Below are positions 1 through 5,239 of a stretch of DNA of 10,814 nucleotides, in pieces. The stretch is from an uncultured Bacteroidales bacterium. GTDB taxonomy: Bacteria; Bacteroidota; Bacteroidia; Bacteroidales; Paludibacteraceae. Numbering within the stretch: position 1 is the first letter of the stretch; each line of letters starts with the position of its first letter. The position numbers and the translations under genes were made by a program. The notes under the pieces are model-generated. The model was not told the origin of the DNA, ran no database searches, and saw only the letters and a program-made list of their open reading frames with translations. The stretch lies in assembly GCA_937910305.1 (NCBI GenBank), contig CALEPS010000132.1, positions 1 through 10,814 on the forward strand, in the 5' to 3' direction.

Positions 1-1
1 T

Positions 2-2425
2 ATCGCCTCCTCGGATAGCCTGTTTATGCCCCAGTTTGATTGCTACGGTCCTTACAAACTAAGCAAAAACATGGCGTATTACGGTGGTAACAGCGGAGAC
101 AACAACAGCGTACATGGCGCAGAGATGGTAGCCGAAGCATGCCAGATGGCGCACGAAGCCGGCGTGAACTTTAAGGATTACGATGTCAACGGCGACGGTA
201 TTCTGGACAATGTATTCGTTTTCTTCGCAGGGCATAATGAGGCGGAAGGCGCCGGTGCCAATACCATCTGGCCACACGCCAGCAATATATCCTACCTGAA
301 TGTCCGTCTGGACGGTGTTTTAGTTGGTTCATACGCATGTTCTTCGGAATACAAAGGTTCCGCGGGCAAGACACGTTGCGGCGTAGGTACGTTCTGCCAT
401 GAGTTCGGTCATGTAATCGGTCAGCCGGATTTCTACGACACCAAATACACTTACTATACCGTGGGCAACTGGTCAATCATGTGCCAAGGCAGTTATAACA
501 ACGGCGGCAACACCCCTCCCACATTCTCCGCTTATGAGCGTATGTACGAAGGATGGCTGACGCCGAAGCAGTTGGAGTTACCGGGTCAATACACACTGAC
601 GGATATCCCATTCCGGAAAGAAGCGTATCTTATAGCCGCCGGCACTCACAACCTGTCCGGTAGCGCGCCTAATCCAAGCGAGTTCTTTATCCTGGACTAC
701 CGCAGCGGGGCCAACGGCTGGGACACCTACCTTCCCGGAAGCGGTATGATTGTATGGCATATTGACTACAGCGCCTCCGCTTGGGCCAGTAACACACCCA
801 ATAATGGTCCTACCATTCTACGCATGCATCTGGAGGAAGCCAACGGCGTTAACTGGAAAAAACGTAGTGACGGTGAGACCGGTCGTGCCTCGGATGTATA
901 TCCCGGAACCAACAATGTAACTGCTTTCAATCCGATATTGCATAGTGGCGTTCAGTTGTCACAGCCGATATTCAATATCAAGGAAGTGGGCGGTACTATC
1001 AATTTCACCTATATCAGCGACGGAGGGTCGTCTCTTCGTGCCGACCAAGAGAGTATAGAACTGACCACCACAATGAGCGATGAGAACAAGATTGTAGACT
1101 GGCAACCTCAATCATTCATGCTGTTAGGTGCAGGATTAGACCCGAACAAGTCCTTGACGCTGAGCGTTAACAGCAATCTTTTCACGCTCTACTCAGGCGA
1201 TGCAGCTCCGTCACGCACGAGCAGCCAATGGCGCCGTTCTATCACGCTGAAAGCGCAGAAAGATTCAACGTTGCAACAACGTGTATGGGTAAGTTATGCA
1301 CCCACCCAAAAAAACTGTGAAGCGGTGAACTCCATTATCAGCATCATGTCCGAGAACGCCAGCCTGACGATGCCACTGGTAGGCAATGCTCCGCGTCCTA
1401 CATATGTCAAGACACCTGTCGTACTGCCGGTTAAGGACATCACTCCCTACTCTTTCACCGTTGAATGGCAGATTCAGGAAGATGCAGAGCGCTATTATCT
1501 CACGCTGTATCAGGTAAAGGAAGGCAATACAGATTTCAAACAAGGATTTGAGAACTTCAATGATTTCGACAAGATCCGTGAGGAAGGATGGCAAAGCACC
1601 ACCAACCTGACAACCACAACCGACAAATCGGACGGTCAGCGCGCACTATACTTCAAGAACTACGGCGACGAAATCACCTCGGAGACATATCCTACTCCAA
1701 TTACAGGAATGTCCTTCTGGTACAATGCCTTTGCCTCAACAGCAGACACCATCGGCGTAATAGAAGTGGAGGCTTACAATGATACTACGTGGAAACAATT
1801 GGAGAGTATCGTCGTCGTGAAGAAATCCAAGAAGGCCACCGCCAGGTATGAATTTACGCCGGATGAGAACATCCACGCATTCCGTCTCACATGGATTGAT
1901 AACGGAGAGAACGGCGTAGCATTGGATGCATTTGTCGCAACCGCTTCGCAACAGATCAACTACCTGTATAAAGGTCGCGATCTCAGTTTGACCAATAACT
2001 GGCTAAAAGAAACCGATACTTATTCTTTCGGCAATCTGGAACCGGCAAACACCTATTATTATCAGATTCAGGCAACCGATCTGGACAAAGGCTGCGTAGA
2101 ACATTTGACAGAACTGACCAAAGCTATAGCAGTCACAACCATCGATGGCAAACCGTTAGACAGCAAACAATTGACAATCGCTATCGACAGTATTAACTAT
2201 AGCCCTGCGCAACACGCTATTTATGTGACAAATCCGGAGGATGGAGACTACCTCTATTTCTACAATACCGAAGGCGGGCTGGTGTATAGCACACGCGTCA
2301 AATACGGTGAATTTATTTATCCGCTGGATCTAAATCGTTTCAATGTAGGCGAAGTATATCTGGTTCAACATGCCGTAGGAGGTAAGTTAGGCAGGAAGAA
2401 CAAGTGGGCGAAGTTCGTTTTCTGA
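2..2425 (+). CDS. M6-family secreted zinc metalloprotease, 5' end outside the window
   Basis: The frame is open from base 2 with no stop upstream of the first ATG (26), and the residues before that ATG look like ordinary M6 protein, so I treat the gene as 5' truncated rather than starting at 26. The zinc motif HEFGH at 398-412 is followed by GQPDFYD, the M6 (immune inhibitor A-like) signature; a DxNxDGxxD calcium-loop-like motif lies at 182-208. The catalytic domain appears to end near 1025. A beta-rich region follows (about 1030-1390), then a fibronectin-III-like fold whose first strands (about 1430-1530) and last strands (about 1960-2150) seem to be separated by a jelly-roll-like domain (about 1540-1950). 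The last 80 or so residues resemble a type IX secretion sorting domain, but weakly. The likely role is a surface or exported peptidase degrading external protein. It precedes the wall cluster but is set apart by a hairpin and a new promoter. Confidence 0.85.
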   Translation: MASSDSLFMPQFDCYGPYKLSKNMAYYGGNSGDNNSVHGAEMVAEACQMAHEAGVNFKDYDVNGDGILDNVFVFFAGHNEAEGAGANTIWPHASNISYLNVRLDGVLVGSYACSSEYKGSAGKTRCGVGTFCHEFGHVIGQPDFYDTKYTYYTVGNWSIMCQGSYNNGGNTPPTFSAYERMYEGWLTPKQLELPGQYTLTDIPFRKEAYLIAAGTHNLSGSAPNPSEFFILDYRSGANGWDTYLPGSGMIVWHIDYSASAWASNTPNNGPTILRMHLEEANGVNWKKRSDGETGRASDVYPGTNNVTAFNPILHSGVQLSQPIFNIKEVGGTINFTYISDGGSSLRADQESIELTTTMSDENKIVDWQPQSFMLLGAGLDPNKSLTLSVNSNLFTLYSGDAAPSRTSSQWRRSITLKAQKDSTLQQRVWVSYAPTQKNCEAVNSIISIMSENASLTMPLVGNAPRPTYVKTPVVLPVKDITPYSFTVEWQIQEDAERYYLTLYQVKEGNTDFKQGFENFNDFDKIREEGWQSTTNLTTTTDKSDGQRALYFKNYGDEITSETYPTPITGMSFWYNAFASTADTIGVIEVEAYNDTTWKQLESIVVVKKSKKATARYEFTPDENIHAFRLTWIDNGENGVALDAFVATASQQINYLYKGRDLSLTNNWLKETDTYSFGNLEPANTYYYQIQATDLDKGCVEHLTELTKAIAVTTIDGKPLDSKQLTIAIDSINYSPAQHAIYVTNPEDGDYLYFYNTEGGLVYSTRVKYGEFIYPLDLNRFNVGEVYLVQHAVGGKLGRKNKWAKFVF

Positions 2426-2465
2426 CACACTCCCCCATTTTACCCCACATTTTTATTAAATTGTT

Positions 2466-2503
2466 AATAACTCGCGTAAGTCATTGAATTTACGCGAGTT
2501 ATT
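2466..2503 (+). terminator. Strong hairpin after the protease gene, probable terminator
   Basis: A perfect 14-bp stem (2466-2479 pairs with 2490-2503) with a 10-nt loop begins 40 nt after the protease stop and includes the palindromic core CTCGCG/CGCGAG. The stem ends in AATAA/TTATT, giving short A/T flanks on both sides, so it could act in either direction. There is no long T tract; termination is inferred from position and stem strength. Confidence 0.6.
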
Positions 2504-2557
2504 GTATATATGGCATTGTAAAAAACATGTTAATAAAACAATTGATAATTTTTTTCG

Positions 2558-2572
2558 TGGGGAAATATGGGG
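2558..2572 (+). promoter_or_regulatory. Two MraZ-type operator boxes
   Basis: TGGGG occurs at 2558-2562 and again at 2568-2572, separated by exactly 5 nt (10-bp period). Known MraZ operators are TGGG-type direct repeats with 5-nt spacers upstream of mraZ; two boxes are seen here rather than three. They lie just upstream of the -7 element at 2591, where the Bacteroidota -33 element would be, so MraZ bound here should repress its own operon. Binding is inferred. Confidence 0.65.
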
Positions 2573-2590
2573 AATATCAAATATTTTTAC

Positions 2591-2598
2591 TATCTTTG
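2591..2598 (+). promoter_or_regulatory. Bacteroidota-type -7 promoter element of the mraZ operon
   Basis: TATCTTTG matches the TAnnTTTG -7 consensus of Bacteroidales promoters. It is 26 nt from the mraZ ATG, which would give a 5' leader of roughly 20 nt. No clear TTTG is seen at the -33 position; that region is taken up by the TGGGG boxes. This is the only convincing promoter I see in the cluster, so the genes from mraZ to murD probably form one transcript. Confidence 0.6.
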
Positions 2599-2624
2599 CA
2601 GCGGATTTTAATCGAAAGTGGTGC

Positions 2625-3083
2625 ATGAGTACATTTATCGGAAATATAGAAGGTCGTTTGGACGAGAAGGGACGAATATTCGTGCCTGCCGTTTATCGCA
2701 AGATTCTGGCTGAGGATGAGTCCAAACGGATCGTTATGCGTCGCGATACGGACAACGAGTGTCTGATGTTTTATCCGGAGAGTGTCTGGAACGAGAAAGT
2801 AGAGCAACTGCGGCAGACGCTGGATGAGTGGGATCCGGAGGACCAGTTGATATTGATGCAGTTCATGGCGGATGCGGAGTATTTAGAGATGGACGGTCAG
2901 GGTCGTATCCTGCTGCAGAAGAAGAACTTAGAGACCATCGGGGCACAACAGGATGTGCTGTTTGTAGGCATGCTGAACCGTTTTGCACTTTGGGCGCCGG
3001 AGAAATTCGCAGAGAAACGATTGAGCCAGACCGAATTAGCGGCAAGACTGCGGGCAAAAATGAAGAAAAAAGAGGACAAATAG
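2625..3083 (+). CDS. mraZ: MraZ, transcriptional regulator of the dcw cluster
   Basis: A 152-residue protein of normal family length with two tandem SpoVT/AbrB-like half-domains, each carrying the conserved turn: DEKGR at residues 13-17 followed by IFVP, and DGQGR at 90-94 followed by ILLQ. MraZ forms a ring-shaped oligomer that binds TGGG repeats before its own gene and dampens dcw expression; matching boxes lie at 2558-2572. The C-terminus is a charged, lysine-rich helix. I chose the ATG at 2625 because family proteins begin with the M-x-x-F-x-G pattern seen here (MSTFIG) and because an in-frame ATG at 2484 lies inside the upstream hairpin and before the promoter. It is the first gene of the operon and is followed by rsmH after 133 nt. 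Confidence 0.95.
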   Translation: MSTFIGNIEGRLDEKGRIFVPAVYRKILAEDESKRIVMRRDTDNECLMFYPESVWNEKVEQLRQTLDEWDPEDQLILMQFMADAEYLEMDGQGRILLQKKNLETIGAQQDVLFVGMLNRFALWAPEKFAEKRLSQTELAARLRAKMKKKEDK

Positions 3084-3092
3084 GCGGTTCTC

Positions 3093-3133
3093 ACCGGGTT
3101 AACAGTAGGACGACCTTATATGAACAACCCGGT
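3093..3133. repeat. Inverted repeat in the mraZ-rsmH spacer
   Basis: ACCGGGTT (3093-3100) pairs with AACCCGGT (3126-3133) around a 25-nt loop, 10 nt after the mraZ stop. There is no T tract and the operon continues, so a full terminator is unlikely. It could be an RNA processing or stabilising hairpin, or the edge of a repeat element continuing into the C-rich block at 3139. Confidence 0.45.
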
Positions 3134-3138
3134 AATCA

Positions 3139-3176
3139 CCCCCTAATACCCCCCTTATCACCCCCTAATAACCCCC
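3139..3176 (-). repeat. C-rich block; minus strand has a G-quadruplex motif
   Basis: Four C runs of 5, 6, 5 and 5 bases (3139-3143, 3149-3154, 3161-3165, 3172-3176) are separated by TAATA, TTATCA and TAATAA. On the minus strand, the template strand for rsmH, this is four G runs with loops of 6, 6 and 5 nt, which satisfies the usual G3+N1-7 rule. The block TCACCCCCTAATA is repeated, so it is also a short direct repeat. Confidence 0.6.
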
Positions 3177-3216
3177 TTTCGTAAGGAAAGATTGACGAAA
3201 AATTAAGAAAAAACAC

Positions 3217-4602
3217 ATGGAAGCGATTTATCACATACCGGCAATGCTGCAAGAGACGATCGAGGGCTTGGCCGTCAAGCCCGGCGGGGTGTATGTGGAT
3301 GTCACTTTCGGCGGGGGAGGACACAGCCGCGCCATATTGGAGAGGATGGACGCGAATGTACAAAGGGACGATGTACGATGTACAAAGGAAAGCCGGATAA
3401 CATCCGGCGGAACGGACGAAGCTTCCAACGGCGGCAACAATGCCGCCGAACGGGACAAAGAAGAAAACAAAGAGGGGCATCTGTACTCGTTTGACCAGGA
3501 TATAGAGGCATTCAACAATTCACAATTGACAATTCACAATTCACAACCGAAAGATGGTGATGAGGGATTTGTCAATAACCCGAATTGGACGTTTGTGCAT
3601 AGCAATTTCCGGTATCTGAAGAACTGGATGGACTATTACGGGGTAAAAGAGATAGACGGACTGTTAGCAGATTTAGGGGTTAGTTTTCACCATTTCGACT
3701 GTCCGGAGCGAGGATTCAGTTTCCGTTTCAGCGCGCCGTTGGACATGCGGATGAACCAGACGGCGAAACGGACGGCGGCGGATATTATCAATACTTACAG
3801 CGAGGAAGATTTAGCTCGCATCTTCTGGCTTTACGGCGAGATGAAGAACGGGAGGGGCATCGCAAGGAATATATGCAAGGCCCGGCTTCAGAAGCCGATT
3901 TTACGGACGGAGGAACTGATAGAGGCGGCTTTTAAGTTGAAAGTTGAAAGTTTAAAGTTGAAAGAAGTCGAAGAGTTGAGAGTTCATCCCCGCCCCAACC
4001 CTCCCCATGAAGGGGAGGAAGGCCGGATAACATCCGGCACAACGGACAAAACTATAAACGGCGGCAAAAATGCCGCCGAACAGGACAAAGAGAGAGACTC
4101 GGCGGAATACCGCCGAGAGCAGGACAAAGAGAGAGACTCGGCGGAATACCGCCGAGAGCAGGACAAAGAGAAGGGCGCGGGGCTGAAGACCCGCGAACAG
4201 AACGAAGAGGACGGAAATCCGCCAAGCATGGCGGATACAAGGGAATTGGAGATACCGGCGCAGTACAAGAAGGACTTGGCGCGGCTGTTTCAAGCGCTGC
4301 GGATAGAGGTGAACGACGAGATGGGGGCGCTGCGGGAGATGTTAGTGGCGGCAAGAGATCTGCTGAAACCCGGCGGCCGGATTGCGATACTGACGTACCA
4401 TTCGTTAGAAGACCGGCTGGTGAAGAATTTCCTCCGGAGCGGGAACTTGGAAGGCAATATAGAGAAAGACTTTTACGGAAACGCGATCACTCCGTTTGAT
4501 GTTATCGAGAAAGGGCGTACCGCCAGCGACGATGAAGTAGAACGGAACCCGCGCAGCCGGAGTGCGAAATTACGAGTGGCAGAACGTAAGGCGAAGCCCT
4601 AA
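3217..4602 (+). CDS. rsmH: RsmH (MraW), 16S rRNA cytosine methyltransferase with large in-frame insertions
   Basis: RsmH transfers a methyl group from SAM to N4 of C1402 (E. coli numbering) in 16S rRNA. All family motifs remain: SAM loop VDVTFGGGGHS (residues 27-37), acidic FDQD (92-95), DLGVSFHHFD (151-160), the GFSFR...LDMRMN segment (166-180), YHSLEDRLVKN (394-404) and NPRSRSAKLR (444-453). At 461 residues it is about 160 longer than the usual ~300. The excess lies in three places: about 46-88, between the SAM loop and FDQD; about 100-120; and about 239-341, before the conserved FQALRIEVN segment. The inserts consist of heptamer arrays and hairpin modules, are rich in D/E/K/R/N/Q, and are probably disordered loops. 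The frame is intact throughout, so I read it as an active, enlarged enzyme rather than a pseudogene; activity is inferred. The start fits the family pattern (IYHIPAML) and follows an A-rich leader. Confidence 0.93.
   Translation: MEAIYHIPAMLQETIEGLAVKPGGVYVDVTFGGGGHSRAILERMDANVQRDDVRCTKESRITSGGTDEASNGGNNAAERDKEENKEGHLYSFDQDIEAFNNSQLTIHNSQPKDGDEGFVNNPNWTFVHSNFRYLKNWMDYYGVKEIDGLLADLGVSFHHFDCPERGFSFRFSAPLDMRMNQTAKRTAADIINTYSEEDLARIFWLYGEMKNGRGIARNICKARLQKPILRTEELIEAAFKLKVESLKLKEVEELRVHPRPNPPHEGEEGRITSGTTDKTINGGKNAAEQDKERDSAEYRREQDKERDSAEYRREQDKEKGAGLKTREQNEEDGNPPSMADTRELEIPAQYKKDLARLFQALRIEVNDEMGALREMLVAARDLLKPGGRIAILTYHSLEDRLVKNFLRSGNLEGNIEKDFYGNAITPFDVIEKGRTASDDEVERNPRSRSAKLRVAERKAKP
3358..3386 (+). 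repeat. Heptamer array GTACAAA/GTACGAT inside rsmH insert 1
   Basis: The units are GTACAAA (3358), one extra G, GGACGAT (3366), GTACGAT (3373) and GTACAAA (3380). The reverse complement is the TTGTACA-type heptamer found in the ftsL-ftsI spacer (5204-5238), so the same family lies here in the opposite orientation and is translated within residues 48-57 of RsmH. Confidence 0.65.
3392..3453 (+). repeat. Hairpin module pair in rsmH insert 1
   Basis: There are two hairpins: GCCGGA-taaca-TCCGGC (3392-3408) and GGCGGCA-acaa-TGCCGCC (starting 3430). The second sits inside a 39-nt module starting at GAC 3415. By my count the 62 nt match 4022-4083 in insert 3 at 53 positions. They encode residues 59-79 of RsmH. 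Confidence 0.8.
3517..3544 (+). repeat. Heptamer array AATTCAC inside rsmH insert 2
   Basis: There are four units: AATTCAC, AATTGAC, AATTCAC, AATTCAC. They are translated in frame as part of NNSQLTIHNSQ (residues 100-110). The same heptamer family ends ftsL at 5090-5124. Peptides of this NSQ-TIHNSQ kind are familiar to me from spurious ORFs over intergenic repeats in Bacteroidales genomes (memory, not searched). Confidence 0.85.
3934..3964 (+). repeat. Heptamer array AAGTTGA at the start of rsmH insert 3
   Basis: The units AAGTTGA, AAGTTGA, AAGTTTA, AAGTTGA plus AAG encode KLKVESLKLK (residues 240-249). The third unit deviates exactly where consensus TGA would be an in-frame stop (3952-3954). 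The stretch 3954-3976 recurs in the murE-mraY spacer at 8596-8618 with one mismatch in 23. Confidence 0.88.
3985..4018 (+). repeat. C-rich/G-rich hairpin element inside rsmH insert 3
   Basis: CCTCCCC (4000-4006) pairs with GGGGAGG (4012-4018) around a 5-nt loop, preceded by a C-rich arm. It encodes roughly HPRPNPPHEGEE (residues 257-268). Elements of the same design are found inside murE (8181-8212) and murD (10243-10281). Confidence 0.65.
4022..4239 (+). repeat. Tandem 39-bp hairpin-module array inside rsmH insert 3
   Basis: After a leading hairpin GCCGGA-taaca-TCCGGC (4022-4038) come five consecutive 39-nt modules starting at 4045, 4084, 4123, 4162 and 4201. Modules 2 and 3 are identical. 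Most begin GACAAA and end in GAACAG or GAGCAG, and each holds a hairpin at about the same place. The stems differ: GGCGGCA/TGCCGCC; CTCGGCGG/CCGCCGAG (twice); CGCGGG/CCCGCG; ATCCGCCA/TGGCGGAT. The module length is a multiple of three, giving 13-residue peptide repeats such as DKERDSAEYRREQ (residues 277-341). Confidence 0.92.
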
Positions 4603-4617
4603 AGCCATTCGGATAGC

Positions 4618-4725
4618 GTTTATACTCTTCGGAGTAACTCGCCCCCTGCTCGACGAGTTTTGGCGTACCCCTTCGCCAAAACACGCCTCCGAGAGAATAT
4701 AAACTGATCTTCCGCCAGAGGCGGA
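4618..4725. repeat. Nested inverted repeats in the rsmH-ftsL spacer
   Basis: The 179-nt spacer holds an imperfect outer inverted repeat (4618-4634 with 4687-4704), an inner perfect stem TTTTGGCG/CGCCAAAA (4658-4665 with 4674-4681) and a separate hairpin TCCGCC-aga-GGCGGA (4711-4725). No T tract follows. It looks like a palindromic intergenic element of unknown family rather than a terminator, since ftsL follows in the same direction with no promoter that I can see. Confidence 0.55.
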
Positions 4726-4781
4726 GGGCTTCGAATGAAAACAAATAGCAACTCGTAAATTGAGCAAAGAGAAAAGACAAA

Positions 4782-5102
4782 ATGGCAGATGCACATGACA
4801 TACAGAGTTGGCTGAACGGAGACAAGCTGCGCAGCGAACGGGCCAAGGAATACTATCCTTTGCTCGGGTTGATTCTCGGTCTCATCTTTCTGTACATCCT
4901 GCTGGGCTACCAAGCCGGCAAACAACAACACCGTCTGACAGACACCAAGAAAGAGATGCTGGACGCCAAGTTCCGGTACATGACCATCAGCGCAGAACTG
5001 ACCAACAGCACGCGTCAGTCGCAGATCATCGAGGCTCTGCGCGAACACGGCAGCACGCTGCAAGAGAACACCAAACCACCTGTGAAAATAATTGACAATT
5101 AA
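4782..5102 (+). CDS. ftsL: FtsL-like septal membrane protein
   Basis: A 106-residue protein with a short cytoplasmic N-terminus, one membrane segment (about residues 26-45, YPLLGLILGLIFLYILLGYQ) and an external helical part, so a bitopic type II protein. FtsL-type proteins pair with FtsB/DivIC and regulate the FtsW-FtsI septal synthase. The call rests on position between rsmH and ftsI and on size and topology; sequence identity to classical FtsL is low, as is usual, and it fits the Bacteroidota FtsL-like family. The last residues (KIIDN) and the TAA stop are formed by the heptamer array at 5090-5124, so the native C-terminus may have been replaced. The start follows an A-rich leader (AAAAGAC then AAA) with no Shine-Dalgarno sequence. 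Confidence 0.82.
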   Translation: MADAHDIQSWLNGDKLRSERAKEYYPLLGLILGLIFLYILLGYQAGKQQHRLTDTKKEMLDAKFRYMTISAELTNSTRQSQIIEALREHGSTLQENTKPPVKIIDN

Positions 5103-5124
5103 CAATTAACAATTCACAATTCAC
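5090..5124 (+). repeat. Heptamer array at the end of ftsL
   Basis: Five uninterrupted units: AATTGAC, AATTAAC, AATTAAC, AATTCAC, AATTCAC. Unit 2 supplies the ftsL stop (TAA at 5100-5102). The AATTCAC/AATTGAC forms recur in frame inside rsmH (3517-3544). Confidence 0.88.
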
Positions 5125-5203
5125 AAAGGGCTTACGAAGTTTAGTACAACGTTTTTAAGATCCGTACGGACTCCAATGTTTGTACAAAAGCCATTAGGAC
5201 GCT

Positions 5204-5238
5204 TTGTACATTGTAAATTGTACATTATACATTAAATA
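5204..5238 (+). repeat. Heptamer array TTGTACA before ftsI
   Basis: The units TTGTACA, TTGTAAA, TTGTACA, TTATACA and TTAAATA run to within one base of the ftsI ATG (5240), becoming more A/T-rich toward the start codon. The same heptamer in reverse complement lies inside rsmH at 3358-3386. The rest of the ftsL-ftsI spacer holds a 10-bp palindrome TCCGTACGGA (5161-5170) and no visible promoter. Confidence 0.75.
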
Positions 5239-5239
5239 A

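Noticed and set aside
2484..2624. Extended mraZ start at 2484 giving 47 more residues
   Set aside because: The extension begins inside the terminator-like hairpin and runs through the operator boxes and promoter; family proteins start with the MSTFIG-type sequence at 2625.
2828..3184. Open frame of 118 codons overlapping mraZ
   Set aside because: Shadow of mraZ in another frame with no family features; it runs on into the C-rich block.
4045..4239. CRISPR array
   Set aside because: The variable parts are palindromes, not spacers, two adjacent modules are identical, the array lies in frame within rsmH and no cas gene is present.
3952..4354. Long open frames on the minus strand over the rsmH insert, with repeats such as LFVLLSAVFRR
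   Set aside because: They arise because the 39-bp modules are a multiple of three and free of stops in several frames; the + strand frame carries the real enzyme motifs on both sides.
3217..4602. rsmH as a pseudogene or assembly frameshift
   Set aside because: A single frame carries all motifs from SAM loop to C-terminus and the inserted arrays avoid in-frame stops.
4618..4704. Intrinsic terminator after rsmH
   Set aside because: No T tract follows either stem, and ftsL lies downstream in the same direction without its own visible promoter.
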